64,000 nt of DNA from Tubulanus polymorphus (lineage: Eukaryota; Nemertea; Palaeonemertea; Tubulaniformes; Tubulanidae), in contig NC_134035.1 in the NCBI RefSeq assembly GCF_964204645.1, positions 186,001-250,000 of the forward strand, read 5' to 3'. Below are positions 49,943-61,306 of the stretch, piece after piece. A program made the position numbers and the translations under genes. The notes beneath the pieces were generated by a model that saw nothing but the letters and a program-made list of their open reading frames with translations, ran no database searches and was not told the DNA's origin. The first letter of the stretch is position 1; every line of letters begins with the position of its first letter.

Positions 49943-52900
49943 ATGAAATATTTCAGATGCCTTCGACGAATCAACTTCTCCTTTAAACATAGCAGGATTT
50001 CTCCAGCAGAGGAGGCTGTCGTCAATATTAACTACCGTCCTTTCTCCACGCTTAAACGACTAGATAGTTCTACAGTTAGGGGCATCCCTTCAGTAGGGAC
50101 TCAGACCAGTCTTCACTCAACTTTTAGAAATCAAGCAGCAGCAGCAGCAGCTGCAGCAGTTTTCGGTGGCCATCGCTGCTACTGTCAAAATAGAATAAAT
50201 GATGATGAAGATTGGAGTAATGGTCGGTATCGTTTGAATTATAATCATAATAATAATATTATTTATTTCTTATATCTCTGTATACATTTCTGCGCAGTTT
50301 TCAAATAAACAGGGCTGTCAAAAGAAATAAAAATAGTCAATCAAATTGCCTAAAGAAGAATGTTTTTAACTCAGGTTTAAAAGTAACTAAACTAGTACAG
50401 GATCTGATCTATAAGGTTAAACATTGCTGCTCTAATTTTAGTTCTATATTGTGAAACTGGGCCCTGGTCCTCTAAACAGTCCGATATATGGTACTTAACT
50501 TAAGGAATGAAAGCTGATTGAAATGTTCAGCGCTGTACGACTCCCATTATCAATTAATGTTTTCAGTATCAATCGATGATGAATTGAATGATGATGATGC
50601 AGTTTATCGTGAATGTATTAGTGAACAGTATATTCTACCAGAGGAAGGACAGCGAGTTCTAATCATACAACCAGGTATAATATAAACGCTCGCTTGAAAT
50701 GCTGTTTACGTACCGGTATACAATTTCTTACAACAGTAGCGTCAACAGTAGTTCAACAGTCATTGGTTTGATTTAACTCTAAAATCAAAATTCAATTTTG
50801 ATGTATTTTCCCCGAGAGACAAATTCTATACGTGAACCACGGAACTGGGTGTTGCTCTTGGTCAAATTTTTGCTGTTAGGTTAAATTTGAACTTTCATCA
50901 TTTCAGATATCAAATGGGGCCCGAAACGTCCGAAGATCACTTCAGCCGCTTTACAAGTAGAAGAGGGATGTGCTTTAATCAGGACATTACCTAAATGGAA
51001 TATTACTGAAACTGTATGTGAATCCTGTGTCTCATGCAGTCAGAACTCTACTGAATAGGGCGCGCAGTTACTGTGATACTCATTTCTTATTTCAGAAAAC
51101 TATTTCATTAAAACACGTTCATCCTCGGACTATTTTCGGAAAAGGTAATTACGCCGATTTAACTCGGTTAATCCGATCGCGAGCGAACGGAATGACCGCC
51201 GTTTTTATAAACGTCGAGATGTTAAATTCGATACAACTCGCCACGATGCAATCCGATTGGAATATTCCCATTTACGACCGCTACACGATCGTCTTACAAA
51301 TATTCAAAGTTCACGCCCGGACCAACGAAGCTAAATTACAGGTGGCGCTAGCGGAGTTGCCGTATTTCAGATCGCGTCTGCGCGGAGCTCATGACGGTAA
51401 TTTGAGTCGACAGCGCGGGATGTTGTCTGAACTCGGTGGAGACTCAGATGTGTTTATTGACACCAGACGCAAGCATTTACAGGTAATACTTTTACATTTA
51501 CAGGTAATACTTTTATATTTACAGGTAATACATTTACAGGTAATACTCACAGTTATGGGTAGTATTTACATTGACTGTAATACTGATAATTCATTAGATC
51601 TTTAAGACATTGTTTTGATGTATTGTTTTCCAGGACCGTGAAAGTAAAATCAACAAAATCTTGACGAAATTAAAAAACCAAAGGCAGATAATCAGACAGT
51701 CTCGTAAAAAGAGACAGATTCCCATCGTAGCAGTCGTTGGATATACAAATTCTGGTAAAATATTGACTGCGTGGTTTCTCCGGTGCCTTGTTTAAGTTTC
51801 TTGTTTAAACGATAAAATTCGCTTTCAGGAAAAACTAGTTTGATAAAGGCTTTAACCGGTGAAGAGAATATGACGCCGAAAGATCAGCTTTTCGCGACGT
51901 TGGACATCACGGCTCACGCGGGTAAACTATCGAATGGTTTAACCGTGATATATTTAGATACTGTAGGGTTTATTCGAGATATTCCCACTGGATTAATAGA
52001 CGCTTTCTCTGCTACTCTCGAGGATGTTTTAAATGCTGTAAGTATCAAATGCTTCATGGAACCTCGTTGCAACAAAACTTCATGGGACAAGAAATTATGT
52101 TCGTCATAACAAATAGTTCATGATATCCAGTATAGAATTATTGAAATTTTCCTATTATGGACAATATTCTAGGTTTGTAATTTTGTCAGTACAACAAATA
52201 CCTGAGTCTCAGTTTTGTATGCGTCGGTCTAGAACATCCCCCTAGACTGGAACCACCCTTAGTCAGTAACCTGTCTGTGGTTTAGTTTCATGATCGGATA
52301 TTTTCACAAACCACATATATATGTTGGTATAAGCCCATCCGACTATAAAAAGCTTACCACCAACGATTAGGTAACTAACTAGAACCACCCTCAGCCTGGA
52401 ACAACCCCCCCCCCCCCTATATTTTTATTTTTTATCTAGGATGTTTTGCTGCATGTTCGAGATGTCAGTCATCCAGATTCAGAAGCTCAGAAATTACACG
52501 TCAAAGAAACTTTACAAATGATGGATCTTCCGCAGAATCTTCTCGATGATACGATTGAAGTTTGCAACAAATGTGATAAATTAGACGAGTAAGTTGATTT
52601 ATCTTTCACAGCAATTCATCATATTCTTCACAGTATTATTGCAAGGAAATGTATTTTTTCTAGAATTCCGAGTCCAACCGAAGATTCATTCCTGACGTCT
52701 GCAGTCAGCGGTTTAGGACTCGGAGAACTCGGTTCAAAAGTTGAAAAACTAGTTTTGGAGTCAAAAGGAATATTGACGAAAAAATTAAAAGTACCCGCGA
52801 ATGGAACTCATCTCAGGTAATTCCACAGTAAATCCATCAGACAGTTTACCTAGCACATCATAAACATTTAGTTCATTTTGAAATGATTTTCCATCTAGTT

Positions 52901-53222
52901 TTTAGCCACTAGGCGAGTTATGTGTATCTGAATTAACTGATGAACCTTTGAGATATTTTAAGACAAGATTTCTATATATCATTGATGGATTTTAGTTGAA
53001 TCTACGATGTGCGCACATTGCTGCTCGGTAAATCCTCACTTGCCACAGTAAATCTCCGTGCCCTCAGAGATCGTCGTGTCTCGTTTCAGCTGGTTGTATA
53101 AAGAAGCGACAGTTCAACGTGTTACTACTGATGAATCTGGTTATAATCTATTAGTTCATTGTTTAATGTCACCTGCTGCTTACGGAAAATTCAAATCTCA
53201 GTTCGGAAAGAAGAAGTCGTGA
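49943..53222 (+). CDS. GTPBP6: GTPBP6, mitochondrial HflX-type GTPase, 9 exons, 548 aa
   Basis: GTPBP6 is the animal mitochondrial homologue of bacterial HflX and acts in mitochondrial ribosome recycling and assembly. Exons: 49943-50222, 50567-50674, 50907-51013, 51096-51482, 51634-51754, 51829-52037, 52440-52588, 52664-52816 and 53090-53222; 549 codons with the stop. The N-terminus (MKYFRCLRRINFSFKHSR) is basic with few acids, like a mitochondrial presequence, and is followed by a poly-Ala run from GCA repeats. The HflX domain includes VHPRTIFGKGNYADL and YDRYTIVLQIFKVHARTNEA. GTPase motifs: G1 GYTNSGKT (330-337), switch DQLFATLD (353-360), G3 DTVGF (378-382), G4 NKCD (447-450), G5 SAVSG. 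AATAAA lies at 53334-53339. It converges with the CYTH gene, 185 bp between stop codons. Confidence 0.96.
52241..52400 (-). mobile_element. Dispersed repeat copy B (GTPBP6 intron)
   Basis: Reverse-complement match of 38864-38994, sharing gcttaccaccaacgattagg, cctgtctgtggtttagtttc and cgtcggat-type strings in inverted order. A poly-C run follows at about 52406-52417. It lies in the intron before GTPBP6 exon 7. Confidence 0.8.
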
Positions 53223-53407
53223 CGGAGGACAGTCTCGCCACCTGTTGGAAGACTACATCATTTCGAGCAACTTTGTACAAACACAAAATTTAGAATTTAG
53301 AAAATGCAAAAATAGTATATATTTTCATATAAAAATAAATGCACATTGTTAAGTTTCTAAGAATCGGTTGTCAGGATCGCCACCTCCATATTGCCGGTCG
53401 ACGATAT

Positions 53408-54450
53408 TTAATGGTCGCCATTTTGATTGTTTTGTTGTTTTTCGAGAATGAGATCCATGTATGCGCCAGTTATCAGATCTGTTTCATTGATACCTAATTT
53501 ATCCATCAGATGATTAGCAACGGCTTCACCTTCGCTGACGGTTTGATCAGGATTTAGAACAACCTGCAAGACAAATATGAGGCTTCATGTGCGGAAACGA
53601 ACTGTGTACGGGCAACTCTGGCACCGGAGTGAGGATTGGAAATATTGAAACGAAAATTTTGCGATTTCCCGAGTTATCATAGTTAAGAGTAAGGCAGTGT
53701 TGAGGGTTTTATTGTACTGGACCCGGTTTCACAATTTGACTCAGGAGTTGAATTATTAAAAACGTTTTAACTTGGAGTTAACTCTGAACTGACAACTGTG
53801 AAACTGGATTGTGTAATTTCTATACTTTCATCTGAACTACCTCTAATTCCATGAAATTGCCGAGTCCATCAACCTGGTCTAGATGAACCCTCGTTTGTCC
53901 GATCATGTAGAGCAGACGTGTTTTCTTCACTATACCCTTTATACCGAGGGCTCTTTTAAGAGTTTCCTACTAACAGAAATTAAAGTTAAGAGTTGGATGT
54001 CTATGTAACAAACATCCCGAGCTAAACGGATCTGATTGAGCGGAGTCAGTGACGATCAACACTTTCCATTGTAACCCGTACAATGTCTGGTATTCTGATT
54101 ACACTATAGGATGTACCTTCAAATCTTCAGGATTGCGGACTATAGTAATGTGGTAATCGCTCTGTTTCGGACCACTCTGATTGGAGCGCTCATATTGTAT
54201 CAGCTGACCAATACCCTGAAATAAAACAGAAAATAATCATTCACATCTAATAATACGACTTACACAACGTTGTAGAGACCGTCGGTTGCCGTACCTTAAA
54301 TTCTCTCAACTTTAAACGACCGTTTGGTACATGAAAGAATGTATCTTCTTGTTCGAGAATCTCTTCTGGTAAATTACTCAATTCAGACGCAACTTTTTTC
54401 AGCGTCTCGAAATAGGTGACTTTCGCTTTGATTTCCACATTCGCAGGCAT
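53408..54450 (-). CDS. CYTH-domain (CyaB/thiamine triphosphatase superfamily) protein, 4 exons, 178 aa
   Basis: CYTH proteins fold into a triphosphate-binding tunnel and include class IV adenylate cyclases and thiamine triphosphatases. Exons on the minus strand: 54295-54450, 54117-54215, 53841-53966 and 53408-53563, all phase 0. Start MPANVEIKAKV; then GRLKLREFK, LIQYERSNQSGPKQSDYHI, KKTRLLYMIGQTRVHLDQVD, NFMELEVVLN and GAYMDLI, in the usual order. The classic ExExK start motif reads NVEIK, so its first Glu is Asn, as in a CyaB-like subgroup. It looks unlike vertebrate THTPA (VERKF), so substrate is unknown. An acceptor at 54481 implies a noncoding first exon. The in-frame TTG further upstream is not used as a start. 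A minus-strand ATTAAA overlaps the stop codon (53405-53410). Confidence 0.85.
53716..53809. mobile_element. Short palindromic (foldback) element in a CYTH-gene intron
   Basis: Ends ctggacccggtttcacaa and the inverted form caactgtgaaactggat, with gagttgaa/ttaactc-type inverted matches inside. Length is about 94 bp. It is in the intron between the last two exons of the CYTH gene. Confidence 0.7.
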
Positions 54451-55848
54451 AGTTATAAATTGACGACACAAGGATTGGATCTAAAAATAAATTGGTTTTA
54501 GCATGTCATTTATTAAAACGCAAATTTTTTATTAGTAGACTAATAGACACCGCCTAAACTATTCAATTTATTTCTCAATTGAATTGTAATTACTTAAAAC
54601 AAGCTAGGTCCATATCATATCATACAAAAAAGCTCAGTCAGAGCTATCACAGTTTCTTTCTTTAAGAAAAAGTAATCAATTGCCCAGTTCAGAAATACTA
54701 ATTATGGGATTCGAACCCTAAAAGACTTCATTTGATCGAACCAAATCCTCTTATTCCAAACTAAATAAAACACGATTAAAATGAATAGAGACATAGAAAA
54801 TGTACGGACTAAATGTATGATTCTCTAAATGATTACGGGATGGGATGTCATTTTCAAATAAGGGGATTAGCGCTAGTTATATGTACCTTTACTTACTAAA
54901 ATTCTAGACCAATTCGACTGCGCTATTTTTCTCCTCACACATGAATACATTACTTCATCAAACTAAATTACCGTTCACAATAACCTGAAAAACCTTCAGA
55001 TTTTATTAACTTCAAATGTCTACAGAAAACCGAGATCTTTCAGAAAATCTGTCACCAACATTTATATCAATTGGTGAATATTTTAGAACTATTTTTGAAG
55101 CCGCTTCACATCCTCCTCCTTATGGGACGAGCGGCATGCCGGGATACAGGGTCTATCGAGGTATCAGCAGACTCCTAGTATAACACAAACTATCCGATAA
55201 CCAAGTAACGCAACGATGATAGACAAGTTCAGAGTTTTTTTTGATAATCTAATAATCATTATCATTCCTTAAACAAATAAATAATAACTTCCGTAAATTC
55301 ATAACCAGAACAAAATCATAGAATCATGTGGGACTAAAAATATAAGGATGATACAACCCGACGATCCAGCCAGCAACTGGCAGTCGGTTTTTATTTTATA
55401 CATATAGGTTGCATTCAAACCCGGTGACATGTACAACGACGGCGCTGAGTCGTTCTACCGTGAGTCTATGGTTCTTCGGAATTGAGTAAATGGCGTATTT
55501 CAGGGGGAAACAAAGACGTTGAATTGTTGTAAATAGGAGTGATCTAGGGGTGTGTTTGCCCTGAAGGGCGTCAGATACTGGATTTATCTATCAATTCAGG
55601 TCAGTTTGTATTTAATAGTTGTAAATCTGAAGCTGAATTTCGCCGTTACGAACAAGAATTCATTCATATTCATTTCGAAATCCCATTAAAAATGGGGATC
55701 GATCAATTTAAATTTAGATTTATTATCCCAACCCTTGGTATTTCTGACGTCATTTCGTGGTGTATTAAGTGTTAATTGTTGTGATTGATGTAAAATGTTT
55801 TGATTATTGTTGTTGTTAGGTCCGACAGGAAAGACGCCTTGTGTAACG
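54451..55848. other. Head-to-head spacer between the CYTH gene and KMT5
   Basis: This 1.4 kb should contain both promoters and noncoding first exons: acceptors precede both start-codon exons (near 54481 on minus, 55819 on plus). I see no additional gene and no clear repeat. Confidence 0.5.
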
Positions 55849-58800
55849 ATGGTAACGGAATCGGTAAACCGTGTTAATTCGACCACCGGGTGCGGTATGA
55901 ACTCGAAAGAGTTGGGTGAAAATGACGATCTCGCTACAGGAATGATCCTTGATTCATATCTTCTGTTTACAACTCATAAAATGAATCCAAAGTAAGTGAT
56001 TTGTGAAATTTTGGAAATTTTGAATTTTCTTGTGCCGCGCATAAAGAAACCCCCGTAACTACAGTGTTAACTGCTATCATTATTAACACTGGAGCCACTT
56101 CACTTAAAAGTGGCTTCATTGAAGTCCTATCAAATTGATGGATTTACAGCACTTGAATTTAACGCTGGCAGCAGCAGCATCAGCCTCATTTGCTGCTGGT
56201 AATAAGATAATTGCTGATGGTTTGAATCCTTATTATTGTTGACAGCGTGACGTACATTTCTGATATACTACGTTGTTATTATAATTACCCTTGTGGTTGA
56301 ATAAATTATCTGTTATTAAACGCAATCATCATAAATTTTCACACTTAACAAATAACTCATTTTATTTAATGATTTATGATATTCATTACATAACAATGAC
56401 GTATAATCGATAAACAATTTCAAGGTCTATTTATGAAAAATTCATTTGTTTTTGGAGCTTGTTCGTTTCTATTTCATTGATTTTGAGAAGATTTCCCCGG
56501 GTGATTCAAAATTCAAGCCTATTAAACCCTTTATATGTTACATGTAATTGTTAACAATGTTACAATGAAGGCAATATGAATATCTCCGATGGATTAAATC
56601 CTATATTTTGCTAGCATTAACCCTCTATCTATAATACACAACATTCCGGGAATCAGTTAAAACTCATTGAGATAGGATTTACAGAACGTTCCATAGCGCA
56701 ACAACTTACGTCAAACTATTTTTGGTAAATTTGGGTTAATTATACCTCGAGCTGCAACAAATTGATGATTTGTTTCAAAATTATGGCGTCAGGCGCCCAG
56801 TCCCAGACAAAATTGGCCTGGGGCCGGTTGCTGAAAAGTTGGTTAGAGTTAACCAGTGGATAGTTGACATAGTGACAATTGAAAGTTCATTGTTACTATG
56901 GTATTTATGAACCGGTTATCTTTTACCAATTTTTGAGCAACAGAACCCAGGTTTAAATCTTGTTATTGATTGTCGATATTGACGATGGTTATTATTATTT
57001 TCAGGTATCGTCAGTCTAAATATCGATTAGAAGAATGGAAATCAATCGTAGCTCAATTCATTAAAGATCAGTTGTACGAAAAAGCGTTTAAATCATTAAC
57101 AAACAATGAAATGATGCAGACGTTCGTCAGTACAAAAACAAAACTACAACAACGAACGTTTAAACAACACGTGAGTTCACTTGAAAATGTTTTAATCAGC
57201 GGGTGGTACCTGTACAATCAAATTTCAAGTGAAAATTGTCGTCTAATTTAGATATTTCTCCTTGAACACTTCCTCAAATTCTGGAATGATGTCAGCGCGA
57301 TACGGCAAGCTCTGAATTAATGATAAGTATTGATTTTGTTTTGTAGGTGTTTCGGTATCTGAGAATGTTCGACCGCAACGCTGGTTTTACGATTAAACCT
57401 TGCGCCCGGTATTCAATGGAAGGAAACATCGGTGGAAAGATCTGCGCTACTAAAGAATGGTAAATAATACACAGTTTGATCACGTGTTGTTAACTCAATG
57501 AAAGCTAGATAATCATAGAAAGGGATCTAGTTTTTAACTCGATCTCACATTTGTGGAACTGGATCCAGGTTCGAATCCCTGCCGAGAGGGATGAAACCAA
57601 TGTCAAATTGATGCCAGATAACTGAACATTTCAATTGACGATGAATTAATTACAATGTTTGTAATCAAGGATTAAAGAATTTGAGTGGATAATCGATGGT
57701 TGACTATAATAGTATTTGATTTTAATTTCCATTAGGTTCAAACATGAAAAGATAGAAATGTTGGTCGGTTGTATCGCTGAATTAACGAAACAAGAAGAAT
57801 GTGAATGGTTGAAAGCTGGTATTAATGATTTCAGTATCATGTACTCGTGTCGTAAAAACTGTGCTCAACTATGGCTCGGTCCGGCCGCTTTTATTAATCA
57901 CGATTGTCGACCTAACTGTAGAGTAAGTTCATTTCAAATTCTATAAACTTGAATACGAGAAAATTCAGAAACAGAAAATTAACGAGATATTTCATCAGTC
58001 GTGCGATGTTTTATTTATTCTACGAATGGAGGAAATATCAGTCTGTCATTTTTGATAATTTTCACAACAACCATTTCGAATTGTTTTGTTCCTTTGTGCG
58101 GTGTTTATGGTTCCTTCATTGGCGTTCCATACATCCCGTCATGTGTTTATATATAATGGGCCTATGTATATTAATTATTAATATTTCTATGTTTTTGTGA
58201 TGAGTCGGGTATGTGAGATGTTTCAGTGAGATTGTTTTGTTTTTAGTTCGTACCGACTGGTCGAGATACAGCGTGCGTTAAAGTACTACGCGATATCGCT
58301 CCCGGAGAGGAGATCACCTGTTTCTACGGTGAAGACTTTTTCGGCGACAATAATTGCCTTTGCGAATGCGTGACGTGCGAAAGGTTCGTGTTTAATGTTG
58401 CATTATTTTAGGATAAGGATTTTATAGATGTGATTTAAATGTTTGAATTGTTGAATTGCTAGGCGACAGATGGGAGCGTTTACGGTAAAAGGAAAACGCG
58501 ACGCAGCGGGAGCCGAAGAGAACGGGTATAAACTACGAGATACAGACGTACGACTGAATCGAGGTCGCCGTTCAAAAACTAACAACAAAACGAACAACAT
58601 TGTTGACAGCGCCGACGACGACGATATTTCTAATTTACGCCGTTCGAGTCGAGGACTTATAAGTACAGGTAAACAACAGCTCCCTCTACTTTATTTTACT
58701 CACATCTGAGGCATGGTTTGTTCAAGTACCAAGTGAGGACAAACCCTCCATTTCAGTCAAATAAAACTAATGCATGTCAACTGTAGATTAATGAGAAAAT

Positions 58801-60721
58801 CCTTTATATGATAAATTTATTTGAATGAAATCACTGTTTTGCCCAGAATCGGGACAGAAAGGAAAAGCTGGGAGTTTATACTATCCTGTGTCTGGTCATT
58901 CCACCTGATGAAACGTTTTGGCTTCATATCCATAAATTCATCAATTAGAAATCTATTGTTGGACTTTTCCGACCAATTACCCTCTGTCAACAACCTATTC
59001 AGATTATTTCTTGAGTTCTTAAAAACTCAAATTCTGCAACATCTCAAATTACAGCATGTAAATATTTTTCAGAAAACTGGGACAAACGTGCGAAGAATAT
59101 TGAGAAATTTGCGCATTTACTGAGTCCAGTAGAACTGAAACGTCGTGGTATAACGCGTTACGACGCCGAAATGTTACTATCTCAGGGATATAAATTACCG
59201 GAACCTAAAGTCGTAATCAGCAAAGTGCCTTATCAGAGTCATTATAAACTGAATGTGGACGGAAACCTCGCCGAGAACAGCAGCAGCAGTACGCGTAGAT
59301 CCTCGTCATCTGCTGCGTTACCCTCGCGTAGTACCTCGTCGTTAACCTCGCGTTCTTCAAACGATAGTTCATACACGTGGAAACGTCACAGTTTACCGGG
59401 CGAGAACGTCATCGAGCAGATCCTCATTTCGCACGGTCCGCGTAACGCACCCGAGCGTCGGTTATCTCCACGACGATCCAGGAATGAGGATTATAACACT
59501 ATATCACGTGATCGGACTTCCGATGTTGGTACCGGAGCGGAAATAGTGAAATCTCAGCGACTAAATTCAGGAAGTGAAGAAGACGACAATAGTTCGAGTA
59601 TCATCCGTCCTGCGAGTTCCGATCCCAGTGGCGCTACGTCGTTTAGTGATACCTCGGTTACGACTAGTCAATCAGCGGTAACTACGCCGGTTACTCGTTT
59701 CTATGGAATACGTGGCGGTGAATCGGAAAGAACTATAGGTGGCGCCGCGCGTAAAGGTACGACCCCCGTGCGTCGTCAACGTCGTAAAAATAGCAACAAA
59801 GCGAGCGACCAATACGGTATCCTAGCAACGACTAGAGACGAAGATCAAATCGACGGTAGCGCCGCGGTCATTAGTAAAAATACGGTTTACCGTGCGGACT
59901 GCGGCGAGGACGAGGTTACATCGAGTTGTCGTAAACGTCGTCGGTCCGGTCGTCTGCTCGAAAATCTAACAAATATAGACGCGGCGACGACATCTCCGCC
60001 GATCAGTGAGAACTGTCGAGTCACCCGCAGTCGTTTAAATAGTCCGTTAAAATATCGATCGGACTCCGACGATTCGAATTGCCCGAGTTTGATCGGCAGC
60101 AATAAACAGAAATCGGAGTTATCGCCGACGACGACGCTGAAACTCGACGTTTATGATTTCGACGATGACGAGGATTTCGACGATCGGGATGAGAAAGTTT
60201 CTAGTTACAACAATCTATCAAATGGTCGCTACGGGAAACGAGCTAAATCGACGGCGGCGGCGTCCGATAATGAGTTCACCGTACCGATATCGCCGGTTAC
60301 GCGTAGCGGTCACGTCGGAGCGGTCGTCAAAAATAAACAGCCGAAAATTTCGATTAAAATGAAAGATTTGGTGCAGAAATGCGGAACGACTTTAAACACG
60401 ATTAATAGCAACGGATGTAACCACGGAAACTCGTCGTCGAGCGACGTGTCGTCGGCGTTAAACGGCGAGCGGAAAGTTCCAAAAATACCGAAATTAAAAA
60501 TACGCATGCGTCGCGATATAATGCTGGACGAAAGCGGCCAATCATCGGACTCGGATACGAGTTCACGTAAGAGCGTACCGATTTACGAGGTTTTACACGA
60601 ACCGGTCGACGGCGACGATACCGCGATACCGGTATCAACGCATCAACGTAAATCACCTCTTAAACGTCTACGTTTGAAATTCGGTAACGAACCAGTGACG
60701 GTTGTTAATTTGCCTCAGTGA
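55849..60721 (+). CDS. KMT5B: Suv4-20/KMT5B-C histone H4K20 methyltransferase, 7 exons, about 866 aa
   Basis: Suv4-20 enzymes di- and trimethylate histone H4 Lys20 in chromatin. Exons: 55849-55991, 57005-57170, 57347-57459, 57736-57922, 58247-58383, 58463-58668 and 59073-60721; 867 codons with the stop. The N-terminal family block [19 protein letters not shown] leads into the helical region and SET domain: [45 protein letters not shown] (NHD at 195-197), [17 protein letters not shown] and [17 protein letters not shown]. The post-SET zinc cysteines are C240, C242, C244 and C247 (CLCECVTC) with C198. The motif [15 protein letters not shown] early in the last exon is also in vertebrate KMT5B (ITRYDAQLIL). 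The remaining 500 residues, in one large exon, are Ser/Arg-rich and disordered with an acidic stretch ([14 protein letters not shown]). I call it the single orthologue of vertebrate KMT5B and KMT5C. AATAAA lies at 61184-61189. Confidence 0.95.
56819..56950. mobile_element. Palindromic element of a second type in the first KMT5 intron
   Basis: Left arm ggggccggttgctgaaaagttggt and right arm, inverted, accaatttttgagcaacagaaccca. The outer arms share the ggnccngtt...ggnnc style of the shorter family but differ in sequence, so it may be a separate foldback type. About 130 bp, no coding capacity. Confidence 0.6.
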
Positions 60722-61215
60722 AATTTCTAGAGACTTCCTTGAAATTGATGAATCTCCATCTTTTTAACGAGAGGCGCCTTGTTTTATGATTTAGGTCGTG
60801 TTGTAAGTGAAACTGTCTTCACGCGGTTATGAGTTACAAATCAATAGTTATTGTGCATCATCAGGTTTTTTATGGTGGCTGATTTAGGGTCATACAAAAA
60901 ATCTTTTATTTTCTCGTAGCCGAAAACAAAAAGTTTCAAATTCTGGCAAGAGAAAAAAAATGGGCCAATGTAAAAAAATGTATCATGTGTCTAGCCATTA
61001 GTGAAAATTTGTCACCGCCATAGTTGTTTAATTGTGAGAGTACTGAAATCACGTTGTTCCGGGCAACCCTCATCCTACTGCAGTGGGTGTCGCCTAGAAA
61101 TTTGATTTAGACAAAGAGCAAATTTAGAATGTCTCCCATATTATGAATTTTTGATACTTCTAGTAAATGAATTATGAATATTGAATAAACCGTAAAGGGA
61201 CTTCAGTTCTGTTCC

Positions 61216-61306
61216 AGGACCCAGTTCCACAGTTGTGACTTTAGTTCATTTTCGATGAGTTAACTCGGAATCAAATGTTTACTTAGAACTGTGGAATTGG
61301 ACCCAG
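61216..61306. mobile_element. Short palindromic (foldback) element 3' of KMT5
   Basis: Ends aggacccagttccacagttg and inverted gaactgtggaattggaccca, with gagttaactc in the middle. About 91 bp. It closely resembles the copy at 31473-31570. Confidence 0.8.

Noticed and set aside
49943-50222. Possibility that GTPBP6 exon 1 continues past 50222 as a separate small protein
   Set aside because: Splicing at ATG|GTCGGT joins in phase to 50567, where acidic sequence like that of the family follows. The unspliced extension is Tyr/Asn-rich, unlike the family, and soon stops.
54451-54471. Longer CYTH reading frame starting upstream at 54471
   Set aside because: It begins at TTG, and an acceptor at 54481 marks this stretch as 5' leader. 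The ATG at 54450 aligns with the family start.
57568-57595. tRNA-like T-arm string ggttcgaatccctgc
   Set aside because: No acceptor stem, D arm or anticodon arm can be built around it, and the upstream DNA is a palindromic-element half-copy.
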